13,998 nucleotides of DNA from Burkholderiales bacterium RIFCSPHIGHO2_12_FULL_61_11 (GCA_001770785.1 MERZ01000364.1:1-13998), one strand, 5' to 3'. Shown: positions 1 through 7,840, counted from the stretch's first letter. Notes: a model not told the origin generated them from the letters alone. Program-made: numbers and translations.

Positions 1-99
1 ATTTAACCAATAATTCAAGTGTTCAGGGATGAAACGGCCGTACCAAGGACGTGAGCGGCCATGAAAAGTTGTCCTTCGCGTGCCGGGAATCGGTCGCGG

Positions 100-1579
100 C
101 TATTTCAGGATGTCACCCAGGCAGAGGTACTTCATCTCCAGATACTCATCAATCCCGTGGCTGGAGCCTTCGCGGCCCAGGCCTGACTGCTTGACGCCGC
201 CGAAAGGCACATGTTCGGTCGCCAGGATGCCGACGTTGATGCCGACCATGCCGTATTCCAGCGCTTCGGCCACCCGGAAAATGCGGCCGACATCACGGCT
301 GTAGAAATAGCTGGCCAGGCCGAATTCGGTGTTGTTGGCCGAATCAATGGCTTCCTGCTCGGTCTTGAAGCGGAACACCGGCGCAAAGGGACCAAAGGTT
401 TCTTCCCTGGCGCACAGCATGTCGGCGCTGGCTTCGGAGATCACGGTGGGCTCAAAAAACTGGCCCGGCAGCCGCTTGCCACCCACCAGCACTTTCCCCC
501 CCTTGGCCACGGCATCGGCGACATGGCGCTGCACTTTTTCAAGCGCGGCTTCCTCGATCAGCGGGCCCTGGTTGACGCCTTCTTCAAAGCCATTGCCGAC
601 CTTGGTGGTTTTGACCTTGGTGGCAAATTTGGCAACAAATTCGTCATAGACCGCTTCCTGCACATAAAAGCGGTTGGAGCACACGCAGGTCTGGCCCGCG
701 TTGCGGTACTTGCTGGCAAAGGCGCCTTCCACCGCGCTGTCGATGTCGGCGTCGTCAAACACGATGAAAGGCGCGTTGCCGCCGAGCTCGAGCGAGAGCT
801 TTTTTACCGACGGGGCGCTTTGCGCCATCAGGATGCGGCCGACCTCGGTGGAGCCGGTAAAGCTGATGTGGCGCACCACGTCGCTGGCGCAAAACACCTT
901 GCCAATGGCAATCGAGTTGTCGGCGTCGGCTGTGAGCACATTGAGCACGCCAGCGGGAATGCCCGCGCGCAGGGCCAGCTCGGCCACTGCCAGCGCGCTC
1001 AGCGGCGTGAGTTCGGCCGGTTTGATCAACACCGGGCAGCCCGCCGCCAGCGCCGGGGCGACTTTGCGGGTGATCATGGCCATCGGGAAGTTCCACGGCG
1101 TGATGGCCGCGCAAACGCCAATCGGCTGGCGCAGCACCATCAGGCGGCGGTTGTTGTCAAATTGCGGCAGGGTTTCGCCATTGACGCGCTTGGCTTCTTC
1201 GGCATACCACTCGACAAAGCTCGCGCCATAGGCAATTTCGCCCTTGGCTTCGGGCAGGGGCTTGCCTTCCTCGGCGGTCATGATGCGGCCCAGGTCCTCC
1301 TGGTTGGCCATTAAGAGGTCAAACCATTTGCGCAGGATGATGCTGCGCTCCTTGCCGGTCTTGCTGCGCCAGGCGGGCCAGGCCGCGTTGGCGGCGGCAA
1401 TGGCGGCTTCGGCGTCAAGCGGGGCCGAGGTTGGCAACGTCCGCCAGCTTGCGGCCGGTAGCGGGGTCCATCACATCGAAGCGTTTGGTTCCGGCCAGCC
1501 ACTGCCCATTGACCAGTGCATCGGTCTTGAACAGGCTGGGGTTTTTGAGCAAGGCAAGGGGGGAAGTCTTCATGTCCAT
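100..1579 (-). pseudogene. gabD: Succinate-semialdehyde dehydrogenase GabD, frameshifted near the N-terminus
   Basis: Aldehyde dehydrogenase oxidising succinate semialdehyde to succinate, the last step of GABA breakdown; cytoplasmic. The main frame (1437 to 100, 445 codons from a TTG) holds the whole catalytic part: ITPWNFP (112-118), FTGSTEVG (193-200), catalytic Glu217 in LELGG and Cys251 in GQTCVCSNR. KPAELTP (139-145) puts Glu where E. coli GabD has Ser, which suggests NAD+ rather than NADP+. The normal N-terminus (NPSLFKTDALVNGQWLAG) lies in another frame, starting at ATG 1579 or 1573 and running into a TGA at 1417-1415. Removing one base near 1417/1418 (GCTTGAC to GCTGAC) joins the frames into about 490-492 residues, the usual GabD length. 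There is no clear Shine-Dalgarno sequence before either ATG. It is either a real mutation or a sequencing error. The shorter TTG-initiated product would lack about 45 N-terminal residues and may not fold or assemble. No gabT is visible; the downstream side runs off the window. Confidence 0.85.
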
Positions 1580-1901
1580 GATGTTTAGTGGAAAAAGTTG
1601 GGGGTGAATACTAAAGAAGAGATCAAGCTTAACGGGTTTTCATGTTTGCGGGTCCTGGGCTTGACCCTGCTGGTCACCGTCCCCGGAACGGTGCCTTGCG
1701 GCTTGACGCGCTTCGCTTGCCAACGGCCATTTTACAAGAGGAAAACAAAAACAAAATACAAGGCAAGATGAAACGGAAATTGACCGCGTGTAACATTCAC
1801 GCGGCGAAAGAATTAAGCCACGCAGAAATTCCGGCACTCCTGCGGCGGTTCTTACGGCCCGCCGATTAGGTGCACATTTTCCCCGATCTAAGGAAACTTT
1901 C
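1580..1901. other. Divergent intergenic region between gabD and aacS
   Basis: This 320-bp stretch has no credible gene; open frames on both strands lack a ribosome site and family resemblance. It must carry the promoters of both flanking genes, but I cannot identify a convincing -35/-10 pair for either. It contains two small stem-loops close together: GGGTC/GACCC at 1650-1667 and CACCGT/ACGGTG at 1675-1693. It also has an A-rich run around 1738-1760 and the 7-bp inverted repeat at 1784-1804, listed separately. A TTGACC at 1780-1785 resembles a -35 box, but there is no matching -10 at normal spacing. Confidence 0.6.
1784..1804. promoter_or_regulatory. 7-bp perfect inverted repeat upstream of aacS, possible operator
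   Basis: CCGCGTG and CACGCGG flank a 7-nt spacer (taacatt), giving a dyad 97 bp before the aacS start. The arm-to-arm centre distance of 14 bp would suit a dimeric regulator on one face of the helix. There is no T-tract and no gene ends here, so a terminator role is unlikely. The regulator is unknown. Confidence 0.35.
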
Positions 1902-3896
1902 ATGGAAACCATTCATGCCGCCGGTGAAGGCGAAATCCTGTGGAGGCCCTCGCTGGCTCAGGTGGAAGCTGCGCGGCTGACGACCTATCAATACTGGCTG
2001 GCTGCGCAACACGGCCTGCGCTTCGAGGACTACCAGGCGCTGTGGCAATGGTCGGTCGATGACATCGATTTCTTCTGGCAGACCGTATGGGATTTCTTCG
2101 ATGTCCAGGCAGGCGGCTCGACGGTGCCAGTGCTGGCCTCGCGGGAGATGCCCGGCGCCGCCTGGTATCCGAATGCGCGCTTGAACTACGCCGAGCATGT
2201 CTTTCGCAACGCCACCGCCGAAACGCCGGCCCTCGTCGCACGCAGCGAGGATGTCCCGCTGCGCGAGGTGTCGTGGGCCGAATTGAAGCGCGACACTGGC
2301 GCGCTGGCGGCCACGATGCGCATGCTGGGCATAGGCCCCGGGGACCGCGTGGCGTCGTACTTGCCGAATCTTCCTGAAACCGTCGTGGCCTTTCTGGCCT
2401 GTGCCAGCATCGGCGCCGTGTGGTCGAGTTGCGCCCCCGACATGGGCGCAACGGTCGTTCTCGACCGCTTGCGCCAGATCGAACCCAAGCTGCTGCTGGC
2501 CACCGACAGCTACAGCTACAACGGAAAGACGCACGACCGCGCAGGCGTGGTCGAAGAGTTGCTGCGCGAACTGCCGAGCGTGCAGACGGTGGTGCATCTA
2601 GCCGGGCCGCTCGCGGTCGGGCGGCCGGTGTCTTGGCGCGACTGTACAACTTGGGCCGAGGCCATCCGCACTGAGGCCGAGTTGACGTTCGAGCGCCTGC
2701 CGTTCAGCCACCCGCTGTGGATCGTCTATTCCTCCGGCACCACTGGCCTGCCCAAGGCCATGGTGCATGGGCATGGCGGCATCGTGCTCACCCACTTGAA
2801 GACCCTGGCGCTGCAGCAGGATCTGCGGCCTGGCGACCGGATGCTGTTCCTGGGCGGCACGGGCTGGATCGTGTGGAACCTGCAGCTCGGCGCTTTGCTC
2901 ACCGGCGCGTCGATCGTGCTGTACGACGGCAACCCGGCCTGGCCAGACACGCAGGCGCTGTGGCGCTTCATGGACGAGAAGCGCGTCACGTCATTCGGCT
3001 GCGGCGCGGCGTTCCTGATCAACGGCATGAAGGACGGTCTGCGCCCGCGCGACTTCGCCCCGCTGACGTACTTGCGGGCGATCTACTCAACAGGCTCGCC
3101 TCTGCCCATCGAGGCCTATCGCTGGGTCTACGACGCAGTGAAGTCCGACCTGTGGCTAGCCTCGATCAGTGGCGGCACCGACATCGCCTCGGGCTTCGTC
3201 TCCTGCGCGCCGACGCTGCCGGTCACTGCCGGCGAGATCCAATGCACCGAACTGGGCGTGGCCGCCTACGCCTTCAACGACGCCGGCCAGTCGATCCAGG
3301 ACGAGGTCGGCGAACTCGTGATCACGAAGCCGATGCCATCGATGCCGCTTTACTTCTGGAATGATCCTGAGCACAAGCGTTACCGTGAGAGCTACTTCGA
3401 GACTTTCCCCGGCGTTTGGCGCCATGGCGACTGGATACGCTTCACGCCGCGCGGCACGGCGGTGATCTACGGTCGCTCGGACAGCACCATCAACCGCCAC
3501 GGTATCCGCATGGGCACGGCCGAGATTTACCGCGTCGTCGAGGAAATTCCCGAGGTGCGCGACAGTCTGGTCGTTGACCTGGAGTACCTGGGCCGGCCCT
3601 CGTTCATGCCGCTGTTCGTGGTCTTGAAGCCGGGCTGCGTGCTTGACGACGCGCTCAAGGCACGCATCGCGCAGCAGATACGCACCAAGGCCTCGGCACG
3701 GCATGTGCCCAACGAGGTGTACGAGGTCGCAGAGATTCCACTCACGCGCACCGGCAAGAAGATGGAAGTGCCGGTGCGCAAGCTGCTGCTCGGCGCACCG
3801 CGCGACAAGGTGGCCAGCCCGGACGCCATGCTCAACCCGGCGAGCCTGGATTTTTTCGCCTGCATGGCGGCGCAGCTCAACAAGCCGGAGTCCTGA
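1902..3896 (+). CDS. aacS: Acetoacetyl-CoA synthetase (acetoacetate-CoA ligase)
   Basis: ATP-dependent ligase making acetoacetyl-CoA from acetoacetate and CoA through an acyl-AMP intermediate; cytoplasmic. It lets the cell use acetoacetate, including that released during polyhydroxybutyrate turnover. The protein has 664 residues, the normal family length. An acetyl-CoA-synthetase-type N-terminal cap covers about residues 40-100. ANL motifs follow in order: P-loop YSSGTTGLPK (276-285), SGGTDI (423-428), HGDW (508-511), the hinge region GRSDSTINRHGIRMGTAEIY (524-543), and the C-terminal TRTGKKMEVPV with the adenylation lysine at about 619. The start is supported by AAGGAA at 1890-1895, 6 nt before ATG. 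The gene stands alone, divergent from gabD, with xth 294 bp downstream on the same strand. Acetyl- or propionyl-CoA synthetase is the main alternative, but the N-terminus and the C-terminal tail past the catalytic lysine fit AacS better. Confidence 0.93.
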   Translation: METIHAAGEGEILWRPSLAQVEAARLTTYQYWLAAQHGLRFEDYQALWQWSVDDIDFFWQTVWDFFDVQAGGSTVPVLASREMPGAAWYPNARLNYAEHVFRNATAETPALVARSEDVPLREVSWAELKRDTGALAATMRMLGIGPGDRVASYLPNLPETVVAFLACASIGAVWSSCAPDMGATVVLDRLRQIEPKLLLATDSYSYNGKTHDRAGVVEELLRELPSVQTVVHLAGPLAVGRPVSWRDCTTWAEAIRTEAELTFERLPFSHPLWIVYSSGTTGLPKAMVHGHGGIVLTHLKTLALQQDLRPGDRMLFLGGTGWIVWNLQLGALLTGASIVLYDGNPAWPDTQALWRFMDEKRVTSFGCGAAFLINGMKDGLRPRDFAPLTYLRAIYSTGSPLPIEAYRWVYDAVKSDLWLASISGGTDIASGFVSCAPTLPVTAGEIQCTELGVAAYAFNDAGQSIQDEVGELVITKPMPSMPLYFWNDPEHKRYRESYFETFPGVWRHGDWIRFTPRGTAVIYGRSDSTINRHGIRMGTAEIYRVVEEIPEVRDSLVVDLEYLGRPSFMPLFVVLKPGCVLDDALKARIAQQIRTKASARHVPNEVYEVAEIPLTRTGKKMEVPVRKLLLGAPRDKVASPDAMLNPASLDFFACMAAQLNKPES

Positions 3897-4190
3897 GGTT
3901 ACGGCGGCGCTCGGCGGGCTCGACGCCTGGTCAGTTTTCGGCTGGCGTCAACAGGGCTGTCACGAGAAACTCGGACGACTGCAGGTGTGCCGCACGATCT
4001 CGAAGTGCACCCCGGCGCCGCATCCGGATGACGCAAGCACGAGAACTGTCAAGGCACCCTAAGACCTCACGGCAGCGGCAAAAAGCGCGCTTGTCGCGCG
4101 CACTCCCAGAGGGATAATGCAAAGGCTCCCGAGGCCAGTCGCCGCGGCGAGACGCACCAAAATTCACCCCATCTAGGTTTGATAGAACAC
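3897..4190. other. Intergenic region between aacS and xth
   Basis: This 294-bp GC-rich stretch has no gene I recognise. The minus strand is open in two frames across roughly 3931-4060, but there is no start with a ribosome site and I recognise no protein family, so it may be decayed coding sequence. No clear intrinsic terminator follows aacS. A GCGCG/CGCGC dyad sits at about 4085-4100, and a perfect 12-bp palindrome TCGCCGCGGCGA at 4139-4150. A possible xth promoter is listed separately. Confidence 0.5.
4091..4118 (+). promoter_or_regulatory. Possible sigma-70 promoter of xth
   Basis: TTGTCG (4091-4096) and GATAAT (4113-4118) are separated by 16 bp. This is the best -35/-10 pair in the region and lies about 70 bp before the xth ATG. 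The -10 matches the consensus at five of six positions. The -35 overlaps the small GCGCG/CGCGC dyad. Seen in sequence only, with no further support. Confidence 0.4.
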
Positions 4191-4982
4191 ATGAAACTCG
4201 CTACCTGGAACATCAATTCGCTGGCCGTGCGTCTGCCGCAAGTGCTCGAGTGGCTGGCCGCCAACCCGGTCGATGTGCTGTGCCTGCAGGAGCTGAAAAT
4301 CAGCGATGACAAGTTCCCTTTGCAGGAACTGGAGGCTGTGGGCTATCAGTGCGCGGTATTTGGCCAGAAAACCTACAACGGCGTCGCCATCCTGAGCCGC
4401 ACCCCGGCACGCGACATTGTGAAAAATATCGCGGGCTTTTCTGACCAGCAATCGCGTGTGATAGCCGCCACGCTCGACCTGCCGGGCGGCAAGCTGGCGG
4501 GCGATGAAGTGCGCATCGTCAACTGCTATTTCGTCAACGGCCAGGCGCCAGGCAGCGAAAAATTTGACTACAAGATGAAATGGATGAACGGCTTGCGCGA
4601 CTGGTTGCGTGATGAACTCCTGGACCACCCGAATCTGGTGCTATTGGGGGACTTCAACATCACCGCCGACGACCGCGACAGTTATGACCCGGTGAGCTTA
4701 CGCGAAACCATTCATCACACCACCGAAGAACGCCAGCATTTCCAGGCGCTGCTCGATCTGGGCCTCGCCGACGCCTTCCGACTGTTTGAACAGCCCGAAA
4801 AAAGCTACTCCTGGTGGGACTACCGGAACTTGGCCTTCCGCCGTAACCACGGGCTGCGGATTGACCATATTCTGGTCAGCGAAGCACTCAGGCCGCTGGT
4901 CACCGCCTGCACCATCGACAAGGCCCCACGCAAGAACGAACGGCCCAGCGACCACGTTCCGGTGGTGCTGACGCTGGGGTAA
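4191..4982 (+). CDS. xth: Exodeoxyribonuclease III (AP endonuclease)
   Basis: Base-excision repair enzyme that cleaves DNA 5' of abasic sites and has 3'-5' exonuclease and 3'-phosphatase activity; Mg2+-dependent. The 263 residues cover one endonuclease/exonuclease/phosphatase domain. The metal and catalytic residues are all in place: Asn7 (TWNINS), Glu34 (LCLQELK), Asp154 and Asn156 (GDFN), Asp225 (LRIDH), and the final Asp254-His255 (SDHVP). ATG 4191 is chosen because MKLATWNINSL is the standard family N-terminus; a TTG at 4179, in frame, would add only four residues. The Shine-Dalgarno match is weak. The gene converges on ald with only 10 bp between the two stop codons. Confidence 0.94.
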   Translation: MKLATWNINSLAVRLPQVLEWLAANPVDVLCLQELKISDDKFPLQELEAVGYQCAVFGQKTYNGVAILSRTPARDIVKNIAGFSDQQSRVIAATLDLPGGKLAGDEVRIVNCYFVNGQAPGSEKFDYKMKWMNGLRDWLRDELLDHPNLVLLGDFNITADDRDSYDPVSLRETIHHTTEERQHFQALLDLGLADAFRLFEQPEKSYSWWDYRNLAFRRNHGLRIDHILVSEALRPLVTACTIDKAPRKNERPSDHVPVVLTLG

Positions 4983-4992
4983 TCGGTTCGGC

Positions 4993-6108
4993 TCAGGCCA
5001 GCACGCTGTCGGCGCTGACGTAAGGAAGGTCCAGCGCGCGCGCTACCGCCGCGTAGGTGACCTGCCCCTGGCAGATGTTCAGTCCGTTGCGCAGGTGCTC
5101 GTTGTCACGCATCGCCGCCTTCCAGCCCTTGTCAGCCAGCGCGAGGGCGTGCCCGATGGTGGCATTGTTCAGGGCAAAAGTGGATGTGCGCGCGACCGCT
5201 CCGGGCATGTTGGCCACGCAGTAATGCACCACGCCGTCCACAACAAAGGTGGGGTCGGTATGGGTGGTCGGGTGCGAGGTCTCAAAGCACCCTCCCTGGT
5301 CGATGGCCACATCCACCACCACGGCACCCTTTTTCATGCGCGAGATATGCGAGCGCGTCACCAGTTTGGGGGCTGCGGCACCAGGCACCAGCACGCCGCC
5401 GACCACCAAATCGGCGTCGAGCACGGCTTCCTCGATGCTCGCCGAGGTCGAATACACCGTGCTGATGCGGTTACCAAACACCAGGTCAAGCTGGCGCAGG
5501 CGATCCACGCTCTTGTCAAGCACCGTTACGCGCGCACCCAGGCCGACAGCCATTTGCAGCGCGTTGGTACCCACCACGCCCGCTCCGATAATGAGCACAT
5601 GCGCGGGAGCGACTCCCGGCACACCACCGAGCAACAGACCGCGCCCGCCGTGCTCTTTTTCCAGGTACGTCGCGCCTGCCTGAATCGCCATGCGCCCGGC
5701 CACCTCGCTCATCGGGGCCAGCAACGGCAAACCGCCGCCCGCCCCGGTGATGGTCTCATAAGCGATGCACACAGCCCCCGACTTGACCAGCGCCGCCGTC
5801 TGTTCGGGGTCGGGTGCCAAGTGCAGATAGGTATAGAGGATTTGGCCTGGACGCAGCATGGCGCATTCATCAGGCTGCGGCTCCTTGACCTTGACGACCA
5901 TCTCAGCGCGTTCAAACACCGCCTGCGCGTTATCGACCAGTTCGCCTCCTGCGGCTTGGTACTGCGCATCCTCGAGCCCGATGGCGCTGCCGGCATCGCG
6001 CTGCACCAGCACTTGATGACCGTGTGCCACCAGTTCGCGCACGCTGGCGGGCGTCAGGCCGACGCGGTATTCATTGTTCTTGATTTCCTTGGGGACTCCG
6101 ATACGCAT
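4993..6108 (-). CDS. ald: Alanine dehydrogenase
   Basis: NAD-dependent, reversible oxidative deamination of L-alanine to pyruvate and ammonium, so it links alanine use to the ammonium assimilated by GlnA; cytoplasmic, usually hexameric. The 371 residues match the family length exactly. The N-terminus MRIGVPKEIKNNEYRVGLTP includes substrate-binding Arg15. Also visible are Lys75 in VKVKEPQ, His96 in YLHLAPD, the NAD-binding glycine motif GAGVVG (175-180) followed by Asp198, and Asp270 in VDVAIDQGGC. GGAGAG at 6118-6113 lies 4 nt before the ATG, a good ribosome site. The gene converges with xth; upstream is an AT-rich region with repeated ATTAAT boxes. Pyridine nucleotide transhydrogenase alpha is related but has a different catalytic region. 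Confidence 0.96.
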   Translation of the reverse strand: MRIGVPKEIKNNEYRVGLTPASVRELVAHGHQVLVQRDAGSAIGLEDAQYQAAGGELVDNAQAVFERAEMVVKVKEPQPDECAMLRPGQILYTYLHLAPDPEQTAALVKSGAVCIAYETITGAGGGLPLLAPMSEVAGRMAIQAGATYLEKEHGGRGLLLGGVPGVAPAHVLIIGAGVVGTNALQMAVGLGARVTVLDKSVDRLRQLDLVFGNRISTVYSTSASIEEAVLDADLVVGGVLVPGAAAPKLVTRSHISRMKKGAVVVDVAIDQGGCFETSHPTTHTDPTFVVDGVVHYCVANMPGAVARTSTFALNNATIGHALALADKGWKAAMRDNEHLRNGLNICQGQVTYAAVARALDLPYVSADSVLA

Positions 6109-6175
6109 GACGCTCTCCAGTAGTGGTTGGCATGGAGAGTGATTGTGCTGAATTATTGGAAATTAAAGTAGCTAT

Positions 6176-6210
6176 ATTAATGATTATTAGTAAACATTAA
6201 TGTCATTAAT
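6176..6210. promoter_or_regulatory. Cluster of three ATTAAT boxes upstream of ald
   Basis: ATTAAT occurs at 6176-6181, 6196-6201 and 6205-6210. The last two form a perfect 15-bp palindrome, ATTAATGTCATTAAT (6196-6210). The first box makes a second inverted pair, ATTAATG...CATTAAT, with the middle one. The boxes lie about 70-100 bp before the ald start in a strikingly AT-rich patch. Alanine dehydrogenase genes are often controlled by Lrp/AsnC-family proteins, which favour AT-rich dyads, so an Lrp-type operator is a reasonable inference. The boxes may also overlap the ald promoter (minus-strand TTAATG, 18 bp, TATAGC), a weak match. Confidence 0.4.
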
Positions 6211-6258
6211 TTTTATGACGCTCTTGAACAGCGCCAGCTACGCTCAATACGCCTATTA

Positions 6259-6306
6259 AAGTAATAGCTGCTTGTAGCAGTAGCACGGGGGCTGTGGCTA
6301 TTACTT
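6259..6306. terminator. Long hairpin at the 3' end of ntrC
   Basis: AAGTAATAGC (6259-6268) and GCTATTACTT (6297-6306) are perfect 10-bp inverted arms around a 28-nt loop, which itself contains CTGC/GCAG (6267-6279). One arm overlaps the last two bases of the ntrC stop codon. On the minus strand the stem is followed by only a few T residues, so this would be a weak or Rho-assisted terminator, or an RNA-stabilising 3' structure. The TAATAGCTGCTTG stretch resembles intergenic repeats I recall from Comamonadaceae. Confidence 0.5.
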
Positions 6307-7840
6307 ATTCAAGATGGAGCTCCTGGATCTTGCGCGTGATGGTGTTGCGGCCAATACCCAGTTTTTGAGCCGCCTCAATGCGGCGGCCACGGGTGTTAGC
6401 CAGCGCGGTCTGGATCAGCCTGGGTTCAAAGCGACGCGTCAGAACGTCCCACACGTCGCTGCGGCCAGCGGCCAGCAGGGCCGTTGCCTCGGCTTCCAGT
6501 CCGCTTTCCCAGCCCTGCCCATTTTTCTCAAGCGTAGCCAAAGCTACTTGCTGAGCCGTCGGGGCGAAAGATTCTGGCAGGGACGTGGCGGGTGCATTTT
6601 CGGAAACCTCAGCCCACTCTTGCTTGGGTGTTTCTGCTTTTTCCAACGGCGCCAAGGGCTTGCCAAACTCCGTCGTAGCGCTCAGAACTTCCGGTGGCAG
6701 GTCTTTGGGTTCAACCACCTGAGAGGGGGCCATCACGGTGAGCCAGTGGCAAATGTTCTCCAACTGGCGCACATTGCCGGGAAAGCTGAAGTGGCTCAGT
6801 TGCTGCAAGGCCGCGTCTGAAATACGCTTTGGCTCCACGCCCAGTTGCTTGGCGCTTTGCTGCAGGAAGTGCCGCGTCAGCATGAACACATCTTCGCGCC
6901 GCTCACGCAAGGCCGGCAGGCGCAGACGGATCACGTTAAGGCGGTGAAACAGGTCTTCGCGAAAAGCGCCGTCCTTGACGCGCTGCTCCAGGTCCTGGTG
7001 CGTGGCGGCGATCACGCGCACATTGGTTTTCACGGCGTTGTGGCCGCCAACGCGGTAAAAATTCCCGTCGCTCAGGACCCTGAGCAAGCGCGTCTGAAGG
7101 TCAAACGGCATGTCGCCAATTTCATCGAGAAACAGCGTGCCACCGTCGGCCTGCTCAAAACGGCCGCGCCGCATGCTCTGCGCGCCGGTGAAGGCCCCTC
7201 GCTCGTGGCCGAACAGCTCGCTTTCCAGTAGGTCCTTGGGAATGGCTGCGGTGTTGATGGCAATGAACGGCCCATTGGCGCGCGGCGAATGCTTGTGCAG
7301 CGCGCGCGCCACCAGCTCCTTGCCCGAGCCCGATTCGCCGGTAATCAGCACCGTCACCATGCTCTGACTCAGGCGGCCGATGGCCCGAAACACGTCCTGC
7401 ATCGCAGGTGCCTGACCCAGCATTTCCGGGGCCGCCGCCATGCGCTCTTCAGCGACTTCCTCGCGCTGGCTTTCTTCAACGGCCCGGCGGATCAGCTCGA
7501 CGGCCTTGGGCAGGTCAAACGGTTTGGGCAGGTATTCGAAGGCGCCCCCCTGAAAGGCGGACACCGCGCTGTCCAGGTCGGAAAACGCCGTCATGATGAT
7601 CACCGGCAGGCCGGGCAGCTTGACGTGGACTTTTTCGAGCAATTCCAGGCCCGAGCCGCCGGGCATGCGGATGTCGCTGACGAGAATTTGCGGACCATCG
7701 TCTTCCGTCGCGTTTTCCAGTGCTGCCAGGACTTCACGGGGATTGGTGAAACTGCGTGTCGGCAGGCCCTCGCGAAGCAGGGCTTTTTCCAGAACAAACC
7801 GGATGGACTGGTCATCGTCAACGATCCAGATCGGCTTCAT
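6305..7840 (-). CDS. ntrC: Nitrogen regulation response regulator NtrC (sigma-54 activator)
   Basis: Transcription activator of nitrogen-limitation genes, phosphorylated by NtrB; it hydrolyses ATP to open sigma-54 promoters such as the one before glnA. The 511 residues show a receiver domain (1-about 120) with acidic residues at 8-10, phospho-acceptor Asp56, Thr84 and Lys106. An AAA+ domain (about 140-380) follows, with Walker A GESGSGKE (168-175), the sigma-54 contact GAFTGA (215-220) and Walker B GGTLFLDE (233-240). After a linker of about 100 residues comes a Fis-type helix-turn-helix (about 475-508, ending IGRNTITRKIQELHLE). I chose ATG 7840 because MKPIWIVDDDQS is the natural receiver start. 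An in-frame start at 7894 would add 18 unrelated residues. AGGGA sits 8-9 nt upstream of the chosen ATG. It follows ntrB after 55 bp, in the same transcription unit. Confidence 0.96.
   Translation of the reverse strand: MKPIWIVDDDQSIRFVLEKALLREGLPTRSFTNPREVLAALENATEDDGPQILVSDIRMPGGSGLELLEKVHVKLPGLPVIIMTAFSDLDSAVSAFQGGAFEYLPKPFDLPKAVELIRRAVEESQREEVAEERMAAAPEMLGQAPAMQDVFRAIGRLSQSMVTVLITGESGSGKELVARALHKHSPRANGPFIAINTAAIPKDLLESELFGHERGAFTGAQSMRRGRFEQADGGTLFLDEIGDMPFDLQTRLLRVLSDGNFYRVGGHNAVKTNVRVIAATHQDLEQRVKDGAFREDLFHRLNVIRLRLPALRERREDVFMLTRHFLQQSAKQLGVEPKRISDAALQQLSHFSFPGNVRQLENICHWLTVMAPSQVVEPKDLPPEVLSATTEFGKPLAPLEKAETPKQEWAEVSENAPATSLPESFAPTAQQVALATLEKNGQGWESGLEAEATALLAAGRSDVWDVLTRRFEPRLIQTALANTRGRRIEAAQKLGIGRNTITRKIQELHLE

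Noticed and set aside
1..99. Terminator or neighbouring gene downstream of gabD
   Set aside because: The 99 bp contain only fragmentary GGCC-rich symmetry with no convincing stem plus T-tract, and no gene end is visible at the window edge.
211..1314. Long plus-strand open frame (367 codons) antisense to gabD
   Set aside because: Its sequence is His/Gly/Arg-rich in the manner of an antisense shadow, it resembles no family, and the opposite strand encodes a clear aldehyde dehydrogenase.
1675..1693. Stem-loop CACCGT/ACGGTG as a terminator
   Set aside because: It lies between divergent genes, so no transcript should end there, and it has no T-tract.
1780..1813. TTGACC as the -35 of an aacS promoter
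   Set aside because: The only -10-like sequence (AAGAAT) is 22 bp away, outside the normal 16-18 bp range.
5095..6123. Long plus-strand open frame (342 codons) antisense to ald
   Set aside because: It is a GC-driven shadow of a highly conserved alanine dehydrogenase, with no recognisable motif.
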